Assembly (NCBI GenBank): GCA_035623335.1
Contig: DASPTQ010000071.1
Coordinates: forward strand, 38,838 to 102,837
Source: JAFAGX01 sp035623335
Lineage (GTDB): Bacteria; Acidobacteriota; Terriglobia; Terriglobales; Acidobacteriaceae
DNA: 64,000 nt
Direction of reading: 5' to 3'
The notes beneath the pieces were generated by a model. That model was not told the origin of the DNA, made no database searches, and worked only from the letters and a program-made list of their open reading frames with translations. Made by a program: the position numbers and the translations under genes. Below are positions 18,365-27,272 of the stretch, in pieces (position 1 is the first letter of the stretch; every line of letters begins with the position of its first letter).

Positions 18365-19636
18365 GTGCCAAGCAAACTTTTGTCGATGACGATATGGGCC
18401 GGCATAATCGCCACCAGCGCCAGTCCTCCACAAAACGCGGACTCCAGGGCGACCGGGACCGCCGACGAAATTCACTGGACCTTCACCGGAGCCAACTCCG
18501 CTAGCTTCCATTGGCGTGGTACGGCAACCGAGCTTCGTTATGGCTTAAGCACGACTTACGGAGCCATCGCGCACGCGCAACCACCTAGTCCTATGCCGTT
18601 CTCGTCTTCCGGGCCATTCTGGGAAGCTGAGCTGACAGGTTTGCTACCAGGTGGCATTTACCATTACTCGCTTGGTTCGGCCCCCGATCGAACTTTTCGC
18701 ATGCCACCCCAACCCGGCCCTGCGGAATTCACCATCGACGCTGAGGGCGACATTGGTGCCTCCAACTCTTCTCCTGGCGTTCAAGGTGTTCAGCGCCTCG
18801 TTGCTGACGATCTCCCCGCCTTCGTCCTGATCCTTGGGGATCTAACCTACGGCAACGAAAATGGACAGGCGTCCGTCGACCAGCATTTCAACGATGTCAT
18901 GGTGTGGTCCCAAGACACGGCGTATATGCCGGCTTGGGGCAACCATGAGTGGGATATTGCTGCGAAGGATGATCTCAGGAACTACAAGGGTCGTTTCGAA
19001 TTGCCCCACCAGCAAATGTCGACCGGTTCACCAAGCCAGGGTTGTTGCGGCAAGGACTGGTATTGGTTCGACTACGGTAATGTGCGTTTCGTCGCGTATC
19101 CGGAACCTTACAGCTCGGAAACCTTTGCCGATTGGTACAGCAAAGCGACAGATGTGATGGATCAAGCCGAACATGATCCCAATCTGAACTTTATCGTGAC
19201 GTTTGGGCATCGCCCGGCTTATTCCTCCGGTTACCATCCCGGCGATTTGGTTTTGAGGCAGTACCTAGAGCGTCTTGCGAGCCACCGCAAGTATGTCCTC
19301 AACCTCAACGGGCACAGCCACAATTACGAGCGCAGTCTTTCCCAGCGTGGTCTCGTTCATGTCACAGCTGGAACGGGCGGCGCAGAACTCGAAGAGAATC
19401 CGACTCCTTGCTTGTTTCGCGTGTGCCCGAAGCCCTCGTGGTCGGCCTATCGCGCCATGCATTTTGGTGTTTTGAAGCTGCACTTCACACCGAGCGAGAT
19501 CCGCGGAGAATTCGTATGTGGCCCCGAGGGTGGCGGAAAAAATGACATCCAGTGCGCGCCAGGAAGCGTAATAGATCGCTTTACCGTGCCGGCCCGCCGG
19601 GAGCATGGCCAAGATGCATCGTCAAGGCAAGGCTGA
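18365..19636 (+). CDS. Purple-acid-phosphatase-like metallophosphoesterase, secreted
   Basis: A 423-residue protein with an N-terminal fibronectin-type sandwich (about 33-118) as in purple acid phosphatases, then a calcineurin-like metallophosphoesterase domain. All metal-site motifs are present: GDI (128-130), GDLTY (158-162), GNHEW (192-196), GHRPAY (281-286) and GHSHNYER (316-323). It should hydrolyse phosphate monoesters outside the cytoplasm. A short hydrophobic N-terminus follows; the start may be GTG 18365 or ATG 18386, and neither has a strong ribosome site. With the phosphoesterase at 12771 this makes two unrelated phosphatase folds in one run. It overlaps the widest possible frame of the next gene by 32 bp, but not the start I prefer. 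Confidence 0.87.
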   Translation: MPSKLLSMTIWAGIIATSASPPQNADSRATGTADEIHWTFTGANSASFHWRGTATELRYGLSTTYGAIAHAQPPSPMPFSSSGPFWEAELTGLLPGGIYHYSLGSAPDRTFRMPPQPGPAEFTIDAEGDIGASNSSPGVQGVQRLVADDLPAFVLILGDLTYGNENGQASVDQHFNDVMVWSQDTAYMPAWGNHEWDIAAKDDLRNYKGRFELPHQQMSTGSPSQGCCGKDWYWFDYGNVRFVAYPEPYSSETFADWYSKATDVMDQAEHDPNLNFIVTFGHRPAYSSGYHPGDLVLRQYLERLASHRKYVLNLNGHSHNYERSLSQRGLVHVTAGTGGAELEENPTPCLFRVCPKPSWSAYRAMHFGVLKLHFTPSEIRGEFVCGPEGGGKNDIQCAPGSVIDRFTVPARREHGQDASSRQG

Positions 19637-19712
19637 TGCTGCAAGCAAAACGAGGCACCATCATGCTATGGCTGCCTGCGTTCAGATAGGACGGTGCAAG
19701 AGAGGGGCGGAC

Positions 19713-21797
19713 GTGAGAGCACGAACCGGTGTGCGCTGGTCGCTGGGTAGTCTGATTTTGCATGGCACTTTCCTGGTCGCGGCGTGGGCAAGCGGAGGGC
19801 ACAACGTGCTCCTGCCTCAACCTCAGCAGATACATTATGGGTCACATCTGGTTCGCGTACGGGGCCTAGGCATTCGCTTGACGCGGAGTCCTAGCGTCGA
19901 GGATCGCTTCACCGCGGAGCAGTTGTCGAGCTGCCTTTCCACGGCAGTAAAAGAACCCATTCGGGTTTCCCAGGGCGAAACTGGAAGCACATTGATTCTG
20001 CTAACACGGACCGGCGATGTCGGCGCGTTACCCCTTCCCGGCGAGCATCCCGGGCCGGGATCCCGCGAGGCCTACACTTTGAGAGTGACACCCGCGGGAG
20101 GTGAAGTCCAAGCGACCTCATCGGCCGGCTTGTTCTACGGAGCACAAACTCTCTGCCAGTTAATCGAAGGAGGCGCGGCCGACGCGGTACTTCCGGAAGT
20201 GGAAATTCAGGACTGGCCATCGCTCGTGTACCGGGGAACCATGGTGGACATGAGCCATGGGCCCCTTCCCACGGAGAATGAGATCAAACGGCAACTTGAC
20301 TTTCTTGCCCGCTGGAAGGCTAACCAGTACTACCTGTACAGCGAAGCCAGTATCGAGCTGGAAGGATATCCGTTGCTCAATCCGGAGGGGCGACTGTCCC
20401 AGGATGAGGTGCGGAGGATCGTAGATTACGGCCGTGCGCGGCACATTGACGTCATTCCCAATCTGGAACTATACGCACATCTGCACGACCTGTTTCGAGT
20501 GGAGGAGTACTCGCAGCTCTCTGACTTGCCACACGGAGTCGAGCTCGACCCCAGCAACCCAGCGGTGATGGCTCTTTTAGGCAATTGGATCAACCAGCTG
20601 GCCGATCTGTTTCCCAGTCCTTTTGTCAACATCGGATTCGACGAGACCTTTCAAATTGAGATGGCAGTGAAACAGCAGGGGACGACTGCTTCGGCAACGC
20701 GATTGTTTGTTAAGCAGCTAACAGAAGTTACTCGGCTTCTTCAGCAACGCGGTAAGCAGGTCATGGCATGGGCGGACATCATGGTCAGATATCCGGACAT
20801 CGTGGCAGAACTCCCCCCCGGTCTTATTGCGGTCGCTTGGTATTACACTGCTGATCCTAACGATAGGGAGTACAAACATTGGCTGGGACCTCTGGTGGCA
20901 AAGTCAGTACCACACTTGGTCCAACCTGGCGTGACCAGTTGGGCTCAGATTGCTCCCGATTTTGATACCAGTTTTGAGAATATCGACACCTTTATCGCAG
21001 CTGGGCGAAAATCGAACGCATTGGGCGTCATCAATTCTATTTGGGCCGACGATGGCCAGGCCTTGGTACGCATGTCCCTTCCGGGGATGGCTTATGGTGC
21101 CGTAGCGGCGTGGCAATCCACGCCCATCGACAGGACACATTTTTTCTCCGACTATGCGCGGCAGATCTATCCGGCGGTTATTTCTGCGGATGTGGCTACG
21201 GGCCTCGAAAAGCTTTCCCAGTCTGAAACCGAATTGCAAGAAGTCCTGGGAGAGTCCACACAATTTGCTTTGTGGCAAGACCCGTTCTTCCCAACATACT
21301 TCAAGAACTTAGCGCCGAATAAAAGACATTTGCGGCAGACGCGCCTGCTGGCTGAAGAAGCTGAGCTTCACCTTTATCATGCTTTGACGTTAGGGGCCGA
21401 TCCCACAACCTTGAATAGCCTCTTAGTTGGCGCTCGGCTGCTCGACTACGCCGGCGAGAAGTTCCAAACACCCCCGGAGCTGGTTGATTTGTGGGGTCGA
21501 ATCGGTCCCACTCGTCCAGATACCGACAAGTGGTGGAACGAATGGGAATCTCAGGTCGTTTACCAGGATCACTCGCGCATCGTAGACCTGATGGACGCGA
21601 TTACAGAACTGCGCCCACTGTACCGTACGGAGTGGCTGGATGAGTATTCTCCCTACCGCCTCGGTTCGGCACTAGGAAGGTGGGATGCCGAATACCAGTA
21701 TTGGCGAAGGTGCCAGCAGCAACTGCAGCAATTCTCAGATAGCTCTCACGAAGGAGACGTTCTACCGCCATTACAAACGATCCTCGGGGAGCACTAG
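19713..21797 (+). CDS. GH20 beta-N-acetylhexosaminidase-like enzyme, secreted
   Basis: A 694-residue protein in the form I favour. GTG 19713 follows AGAGGGG at 5 bases and gives a compact signal peptide (SLGSLILHGTFLVAAWAS). An earlier in-frame start at 19605 overlaps the phosphatase gene. The GH20b N-terminal domain (about 35-170) precedes the TIM barrel. The catalytic Asp-Glu pair is in VNIGFDETF (Asp310-Glu311); most GH20 enzymes have GGDE, here the second Gly is Phe. A long C-terminal helical extension (about 500-694) follows. GH20 enzymes remove GlcNAc or GalNAc by substrate-assisted catalysis. The neighbours GH123-like and NagX-like support an amino-sugar role. The altered motif leaves exact specificity open. 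Confidence 0.86.
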   Translation: MRARTGVRWSLGSLILHGTFLVAAWASGGHNVLLPQPQQIHYGSHLVRVRGLGIRLTRSPSVEDRFTAEQLSSCLSTAVKEPIRVSQGETGSTLILLTRTGDVGALPLPGEHPGPGSREAYTLRVTPAGGEVQATSSAGLFYGAQTLCQLIEGGAADAVLPEVEIQDWPSLVYRGTMVDMSHGPLPTENEIKRQLDFLARWKANQYYLYSEASIELEGYPLLNPEGRLSQDEVRRIVDYGRARHIDVIPNLELYAHLHDLFRVEEYSQLSDLPHGVELDPSNPAVMALLGNWINQLADLFPSPFVNIGFDETFQIEMAVKQQGTTASATRLFVKQLTEVTRLLQQRGKQVMAWADIMVRYPDIVAELPPGLIAVAWYYTADPNDREYKHWLGPLVAKSVPHLVQPGVTSWAQIAPDFDTSFENIDTFIAAGRKSNALGVINSIWADDGQALVRMSLPGMAYGAVAAWQSTPIDRTHFFSDYARQIYPAVISADVATGLEKLSQSETELQEVLGESTQFALWQDPFFPTYFKNLAPNKRHLRQTRLLAEEAELHLYHALTLGADPTTLNSLLVGARLLDYAGEKFQTPPELVDLWGRIGPTRPDTDKWWNEWESQVVYQDHSRIVDLMDAITELRPLYRTEWLDEYSPYRLGSALGRWDAEYQYWRRCQQQLQQFSDSSHEGDVLPPLQTILGEH

Positions 21798-21837
21798 CTC
21801 GATAACCTGGATGAGTCCAGGTGAGAGGAAATAGGGG

Positions 21838-23199
21838 ATGGCGAAGGAGCCCATGATGGAGACCAACGTTTTGGCGATTCACGCCAACTCCTCAAAAATT
21901 CTTAAACACAATCGGAAGTTCATACCAGGTGGGGTGGTATCGGTGAACCGCGCGGTGCGGCCCGAGATCGTCTTCGTCAAAGGCCAAGGGGCCTATCTAT
22001 GGGATGCGGATGGGAATAAGTATATCGACTACCACGCTGCGTTTGCTCCGCACTTCTTGGGACACAATGATCCATACGTTACCGATGCAGTAATTTCTGT
22101 GCTGCGGAAAGGGGCCAGCCTGTATGGTTCCGGAACCACCGAACTGGAAGGGCAACTAGCCGAACTCATCTGCCGCCACATACCAGCTGTGGAGTCGGTC
22201 CAATTCTTGAATACTGGCAGCGAGGCTACCTATCAAGCGATTCGCTTAGCTCGTGCGGTCACGGAAAGGGATCACATCATCGTTATGCAGGGTGGCTACA
22301 ACGGGTGGCATGACGATGTCTCCTGCAATTTAATGACGCCCCTAGACGTGATCGGGGCGAGGGTCTCTCCCGGTGAATACCCTTACATTCCGATTAGCGC
22401 CGGAGTTCCGCACGAGCATCAAAACCTTGTTCATCCTATCAACTTCAACGATCTTGGTTCAGTGGAGTACGTCTGTCAGAAGTATTCCATCGCGGCACTG
22501 ATTACGGAACCGATTCTCCAAAATATCGGAATCATCAAGCCCGAAGCGGGCTATCTTCAGGGATTGCGTCGATTGGCTGATCGCTACGGCGTTATCCTTA
22601 TTTTTGATGAAGTCAAGACGGGCTTTCGTCACGGTCTAGGTGGCTATGCGAAGATTGCCGGCGTGACACCGGACCTAGTCGTGTTTGGCAAGGCCATGGC
22701 CAACGGTTACCCTATTGCCGCCCTCGGGGGAAGGAAAAAATTGATGGAGTGGTTTGTTCATCCCGAACCTTCGAAGCGTGTCCTCCTGGCAGGGACGTAC
22801 AATGCACATCCTGTACCTACCGCAGCCGCCATCGCCACCATAGAGCGTCTGCTCGTCAATGATGGGGAAGTCTATCGACACGTTGAATCTTTGGGGCAAG
22901 AAATGCAACTGGGCTTGGAAGAAATCCTTCGCCCTTTGAGTGTTCAGGGGGTAGTGGCCAGGCAAGGGTCTGCCTTCTGTATCTACTTCATGGACCATTG
23001 CCCGAAAGATTGGCACGACCTCGCCGCCCACCACGAATTCAGTTTTGATGAAAACCTGCGCAGGAAATTGATCGAGCTTGGTGTCTACTTCTTCCCGGTT
23101 GCCGCGAAGCAGTGTTCTATCTCCTTTGCTCACACTGCCACAGACATCGAAGTTACGCTGGACCAGATCGGAAACCAGCTAAGTGCAATGTTGAACTGA
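21838..23199 (+). CDS. Class III PLP-dependent aminotransferase, glutamate-1-semialdehyde-aminomutase-like
   Basis: A 453-residue cytoplasmic enzyme. Recognisable fold-type I features are GSEA (127-130), the aromatic-Gly-His segment GGYNGWHDD (152-160), the Asp of IFDEVKTGFRHG (255-266) and the PLP lysine Lys285 in FGKAMANGYP. It lies in the HemL-like branch of class III enzymes, which also contains beta-amino-acid transaminases. As it is not near haem genes, catabolic amino-group transfer is more likely than haem synthesis. GGAAATAGGGG precedes ATG 21838. The EamA transporter gene starts 6 bp after its stop. The substrate may be the amino acid or amino-sugar acid freed by the deacylase at 29048 (inference). 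Confidence 0.88.
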   Translation: MAKEPMMETNVLAIHANSSKILKHNRKFIPGGVVSVNRAVRPEIVFVKGQGAYLWDADGNKYIDYHAAFAPHFLGHNDPYVTDAVISVLRKGASLYGSGTTELEGQLAELICRHIPAVESVQFLNTGSEATYQAIRLARAVTERDHIIVMQGGYNGWHDDVSCNLMTPLDVIGARVSPGEYPYIPISAGVPHEHQNLVHPINFNDLGSVEYVCQKYSIAALITEPILQNIGIIKPEAGYLQGLRRLADRYGVILIFDEVKTGFRHGLGGYAKIAGVTPDLVVFGKAMANGYPIAALGGRKKLMEWFVHPEPSKRVLLAGTYNAHPVPTAAAIATIERLLVNDGEVYRHVESLGQEMQLGLEEILRPLSVQGVVARQGSAFCIYFMDHCPKDWHDLAAHHEFSFDENLRRKLIELGVYFFPVAAKQCSISFAHTATDIEVTLDQIGNQLSAMLN

Positions 23200-23205
23200 G
23201 GACCC

Positions 23206-24135
23206 ATGCGTTCCTGGCTGCTTCTATTCAGTTGCAACTTCATGTGGGCGTTGCAGTTCACCTGTATCAAATTGGTTCAGGATCAGGTCGGCTCCCTGTT
23301 CACCGTCTGGGGGCCTATGACTCTGGCCACAATAATGGTTTATCCGCTGGTTAGATCGGAGGGAAAAAATGCTGCAAACCGAGACAGGCGAAGCAGTGAT
23401 GTTCTGATTTTCCTTTTGCTGGCGGTGCTGGGCGTGTTCCCCGGACAAGTACTCATCACCTGGGGTACTCGCATGTCTCTGGCCAGCAATGCCGCTCTAC
23501 TCATGCTGACATTACCAGTGTCAACGGCGTTTTTGGCGTTCCTTTTTCTGCATGAAAGAATGACTACCATAAGATGGGTCAGTTTCGGCCTGGCAATCAT
23601 CGGTGTGCTGATGTGCTCCGATGTCGATTTTCGAACTCTGAACTTCGGCAAGGGCTATCTGTACGGCAATCTCTTGATCTTCGTTGGCACTCTCGGCAGT
23701 GCTTTTTATAACTCTTACGGCAAGAAGATGTTGGAGCGCTACTCACCGACAGAAATGTTGTTTCTTACATACTTGGCCATGTTTATCGTTATGACTCCGT
23801 TGACTCTGGCTGAGGAACCCAGAGTGTTCGCGGCTATTCCTCATTTCTCTCTGCAGACCTGGATCGGGCTGGCCCTCCTCACTTTCTTCCATAATTACCT
23901 GTCGATGGTTTTGTTTCTGAAGGCTCTCAAGCAACTGGATGCGATTCAGGCAGCCTTGTCCAACTATCTAATTACATTCTTTGGGGTTCCGATTGCAGCG
24001 ATCTGGTTAAGAGAGAAACTAACGTTTCTGGCCATTGTCGGTGGAATTCTAATTCTTGGTAGCACACTGTTGATCACCGTTTGGGAAAACAAACAGACCT
24101 CGGAAAAGTACGCCGCTGTGCCAACGTCGCAATGA
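23206..24135 (+). CDS. EamA/DMT-superfamily transporter
   Basis: A 309-residue membrane protein with ten hydrophobic segments in two EamA repeats (about residues 3-140 and 155-295). The second repeat begins GYLYGNLLIFVGTLGSAFYN. Members move amino acids, nucleotide precursors or other small metabolites across the inner membrane. It starts 6 bp after the aminotransferase stop with GAGGA directly before ATG, so translation is probably coupled. Its likely role is import or overflow export of the amino compound handled by the flanking enzymes. Its direction and cargo cannot be read from the sequence. Confidence 0.9.
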   Translation: MRSWLLLFSCNFMWALQFTCIKLVQDQVGSLFTVWGPMTLATIMVYPLVRSEGKNAANRDRRSSDVLIFLLLAVLGVFPGQVLITWGTRMSLASNAALLMLTLPVSTAFLAFLFLHERMTTIRWVSFGLAIIGVLMCSDVDFRTLNFGKGYLYGNLLIFVGTLGSAFYNSYGKKMLERYSPTEMLFLTYLAMFIVMTPLTLAEEPRVFAAIPHFSLQTWIGLALLTFFHNYLSMVLFLKALKQLDAIQAALSNYLITFFGVPIAAIWLREKLTFLAIVGGILILGSTLLITVWENKQTSEKYAAVPTSQ

Positions 24136-24169
24136 GAGCAGAAAAGGATCTGCCTTCCTACAGGACACG

Positions 24170-25273
24170 ATGATGGAAAGTCGAAAAGATGCCCCTTCCA
24201 TCAACTCGGGTTGGCCCGACAAGAGGAACCCGCGAACGCTAGTTGGCGGCAATGCCGGCGTTGTCGGCATGGGGCTAATGGGGAGCAGCATCGCCGCTTG
24301 CCTGCTCGCCGCCGGCCACACGGTGACTGCGGTAGATGTGGATCCGACCAGATTCAGAAGAGCTTCTGAGCGTGTGCGGTCATTCCTGGAAGGTCTGATA
24401 AAGGAGAAACTGTTCGGATCGAAGCCGCGGGATACTCTCAAAAGGCTGACCATTTCTGCGGATTACTCTACTCTGCGGAATTGCCAGATTGTCATTGAAT
24501 GTGTCGCCGAGGATCTCGATGTCAAAAAGGCGGTGATCCGGAACATCGAGGCAGTCGTGTCGGCAGAAACGATTATCGGGAGCAACACCTCCGCCATTCC
24601 CCCGACCCTGCTGCAACAAGGCGCACTCCATCCTGAGCGCATTTTGGGCATTCATTGGGCGGAGCCTGCCCACATAACGCGGTTTATGGAAATCATCTGT
24701 GGAAGGAATACGCTGCCGGTTTATGCTGAGCGCGCCCTCGCGCTCGCGTGGCACTGGGGCAAGGAACCTTCTCTCCTGCGCCAGGATGTGCGCGGATTTA
24801 TTACGAATCGAGTTATGTACGCGATGTTGCGGGAGGCGTTTCATCTGGTGGAGTCCGGCGTGGCTTCGATCGCGGACGTTGACCGATCCTTACGAAACGA
24901 TCTTGGATATTGGATCACGTTCGCCGGACCATTCCGCTTCATGGATCTCACGGGGATCCCTGCGTATCGCGCGGTCATGCGCGATCTTCTTCCCGATCTC
25001 GACTGCAGCACTCAGGTTCCACGCCTGATGACGCGAGTTGTTGAGTCTGGAGCGCAAGGCGTAGCCAATGCCAAAGGCTTCTACGATTACACGCCTGCGC
25101 AGGCGAAAAGGTGGGAACAACGGTTCTTGAAATTCAGTTACGACGTTCGCAGGCTGGCAGAAAAATACCCCGAGGAGGATGGACATGCCTCGGGCGGCTC
25201 GCGCAAGCGAGTGGTTCGCGATAAAGAACCAAAACCTGGCAAACATGTTGAGCAACGGCGGCGTAAAGGTTAA
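24170..25273 (+). CDS. 3-hydroxyacyl-CoA dehydrogenase-family NAD-dependent oxidoreductase
   Basis: A 367-residue protein with an NAD-binding Rossmann motif GMGLMG (33-38), acidic strand end VDVDP, and the two-domain 3HCDH layout. The catalytic segment is a variant, GIHWAEPAHITRFMEIICG split as GIHWAEPAH and ITRFMEII (about 163-180), with Trp-Ala in place of Phe-Asn before the Pro. The C-terminal helical domain has RGFITNR and KGFYDYTP. Variants like this often act on free 3-hydroxy acids rather than CoA esters. A basic tail of about 30 residues rich in Lys and Arg (from about 336) is not typical. It follows the transporter by 34 bp and precedes the CBM9 gene by 3 bp. Confidence 0.85.
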   Translation: MMESRKDAPSINSGWPDKRNPRTLVGGNAGVVGMGLMGSSIAACLLAAGHTVTAVDVDPTRFRRASERVRSFLEGLIKEKLFGSKPRDTLKRLTISADYSTLRNCQIVIECVAEDLDVKKAVIRNIEAVVSAETIIGSNTSAIPPTLLQQGALHPERILGIHWAEPAHITRFMEIICGRNTLPVYAERALALAWHWGKEPSLLRQDVRGFITNRVMYAMLREAFHLVESGVASIADVDRSLRNDLGYWITFAGPFRFMDLTGIPAYRAVMRDLLPDLDCSTQVPRLMTRVVESGAQGVANAKGFYDYTPAQAKRWEQRFLKFSYDVRRLAEKYPEEDGHASGGSRKRVVRDKEPKPGKHVEQRRRKG

Positions 25274-25276
25274 GAA

Positions 25277-25999
25277 ATGTCTCAGGTGACATGGCCGTGG
25301 ACTTCTTTTCTCCTGATTGCATTGCTCGCTGTCCGTATTTCTGCGGCTGACGACACAGTCTCATTAGCACTTCAGCACAGGATCCGTGCGTTCAAGACGG
25401 ATATGCCCATTGCGCTAGACGGCGATCTTGGGAAATGGCGCGAGGCGGAAACGGTGACATTTGGCGGGAAGCCTCTGGCAGGTCATCTTCGGCATGCCAC
25501 CATCTACTCTTTATGGGACAAGGAGAATCTTTATCTCGCCTTCGATGTTCATTCCTCTAAGCTCCAGGCCAGCATACGTGAACACGATGGTGACAAACTC
25601 TGGGAGGACGATGGCGTAGAATTCTTGATTGATCCCCTGTTGCAGCATACGAAAGAATTCCTGCCCGACGATTTTTCCTACCACATTAATATTTTGAACG
25701 CGGTATATGATGACCGGGGCACGCCAGCTGGGCAGCCCGATCCGCAATGGAACGGTGATGCACAACACATCGTGCGCACGGTAGATGACTATCACTACAT
25801 CGTACAGGTGTCGATTCCCTGGAAGGAAATCGGTGTTGAGCCAGTCGAAGGACATACCATTCTCGGAATCGATTTCGGAGTGAATGGCAAAGACCCTGAC
25901 ACGGGAGCGTATGACTATTTTGATTGGTGCGGCCTGAAAGTGTTCCATGACCCATCCGGCTTCGGCGAAATGCTGCTTGCAGGTCGGCGAAGTCAATAG
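25277..25999 (+). CDS. Secreted CBM9-like carbohydrate-binding domain protein
   Basis: A 240-residue protein that is almost all one CBM9-like (sugar-binding, DOMON-related) domain after a signal peptide (SFLLIALLAVRISA). Typical pieces are IALDGDLGKWREAE (about 41-54), LYLAFDVHSS and WEDDGVEFLIDP (about 113-124), plus a C-terminal ILGIDFGVNGKD. No catalytic module is attached, so it probably binds the glycan or its fragments in the periplasm. It starts 3 bp after the dehydrogenase stop, which is hard evidence for co-transcription. Such stand-alone domains are common in acidobacterial polysaccharide loci. Confidence 0.83.
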   Translation: MSQVTWPWTSFLLIALLAVRISAADDTVSLALQHRIRAFKTDMPIALDGDLGKWREAETVTFGGKPLAGHLRHATIYSLWDKENLYLAFDVHSSKLQASIREHDGDKLWEDDGVEFLIDPLLQHTKEFLPDDFSYHINILNAVYDDRGTPAGQPDPQWNGDAQHIVRTVDDYHYIVQVSIPWKEIGVEPVEGHTILGIDFGVNGKDPDTGAYDYFDWCGLKVFHDPSGFGEMLLAGRRSQ

Positions 26000-26038
26000 G
26001 GGCTGCCGCAGTCCAGCCGTGAGTGGAATATACGGGAT

Positions 26039-27250
26039 ATGTTGATCTCCCCAAGATGTTGCGCTTCTTTCCTGGTCTGGGTGTTTCTCGCAACTACGGT
26101 CGCCTACGGAAGGCCTTCGGCGCAGGCTGAACCAACGTCGGGGCCCTCGTCCGACGCACTCGTTGAATCAATGGAAAAAGCCCTATCCGCGGGGAAGGGC
26201 GACGAAGCTAACGATGTCTTAATGCGGCTCTTGCAACGTCCGAATCTCAGGTCTGACTTTTTATTGCGAGTGGGGATACAGTTCGCCGAACGGGAATGGT
26301 ACGCGTCGGCTGCTGCGACCTTCCGACGCTGCATTCAGGAACATCCTGAGGTTTTTGAAGCCTACTACAACCTCGCGTTGGCAGACATCGCCCAGCAAAA
26401 ATGGGACGAGGCGCTCACTACCCTACAGCGAGCACCCCAGAACTCCCGACCGGAGGTCCTGGCATGTTCGTATCTGCGCGGCAAGGTAGAAGATTCACAA
26501 GGTAAGAGCAGTGAAGCGGAACACGATTTTTCGGTTGCATTTGAGGGTGCCCCGCAGAATGCAACCTACGGAATGGACCTCGGCCTGTTTTACATCCAGC
26601 ACCACGCGTATCCCCGAGCAGCCACAATTTTCGAACGGTCCGCTGAATTCAATTCCCACTCATCCATTCTTCTTCTCGGGCTCGCTCTCTCACAGTTCCT
26701 CGCAGGGCAACCTGAACGATCCTTAGAGACCTTGAGAAAGCTGCTTTCCATGCAGGCGGACTTCGCTCCTGCTCAAGTTCTGATGACGTTTGTGTTCTCT
26801 ACGGAGGGAAAGCTGGAGGATGCCGAAAAGATTGCGCGCCAAGGTCTCAAGTCTCCGGATGCATCTCCTTATTTGTACTATCTAGATGCTTCTATTCTCG
26901 TTAAGCTTCAATCACGGCAGTACGAACGGATCTTCAGAGAACTCAGCATTGCTCGACGTAACATTCCGGGTTGCAGCCTTTGCTATTTGACGCAGAGCAA
27001 AGCGCATCAGGCACAGGGGAATCTTGAAGCGGCAATTGCAGATCTTGAGAATGCCACTCGAGCCGATCCGAATTTTTCGGAAGCCTGGTATCGTCTGGCC
27101 TCCTTATATCGGCGTGTGGGCCGCAATGCCGACGCCTCGAGCGCGCAAGACCGATTCCAGGAACTCAAAGCCGATAAGGAGGGACGCGAGGTTCAGATGT
27201 TACGCGAGAACTTCCTGCAAACTCTGGATGCTGCTCAGACCGCTCAATGA
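26039..27250 (+). CDS. Secreted tetratricopeptide-repeat protein
   Basis: A 403-residue protein with a signal peptide (SFLVWVFLATTVAYGRPSAQA) and a solenoid of about eight to nine TPR units from residue 45 to the end. Examples are WYASAAATFRRCIQEHPEVFEAYYNLALADIAQQ and AYPRAATIFERSAEFN, given here as WYASAAATFRRC then EAYYNLALADIAQQ. TPR proteins are scaffolds without enzymatic function. In Acidobacteria they are often paired with CRTAC1/ASPIC proteins, as here: the next gene begins 22 bp after its stop. The likely role is periplasmic assembly or binding of that partner. Confidence 0.85.
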   Translation: MLISPRCCASFLVWVFLATTVAYGRPSAQAEPTSGPSSDALVESMEKALSAGKGDEANDVLMRLLQRPNLRSDFLLRVGIQFAEREWYASAAATFRRCIQEHPEVFEAYYNLALADIAQQKWDEALTTLQRAPQNSRPEVLACSYLRGKVEDSQGKSSEAEHDFSVAFEGAPQNATYGMDLGLFYIQHHAYPRAATIFERSAEFNSHSSILLLGLALSQFLAGQPERSLETLRKLLSMQADFAPAQVLMTFVFSTEGKLEDAEKIARQGLKSPDASPYLYYLDASILVKLQSRQYERIFRELSIARRNIPGCSLCYLTQSKAHQAQGNLEAAIADLENATRADPNFSEAWYRLASLYRRVGRNADASSAQDRFQELKADKEGREVQMLRENFLQTLDAAQTAQ

Positions 27251-27272
27251 TTAGGCTGAGGCAACCAATGGC

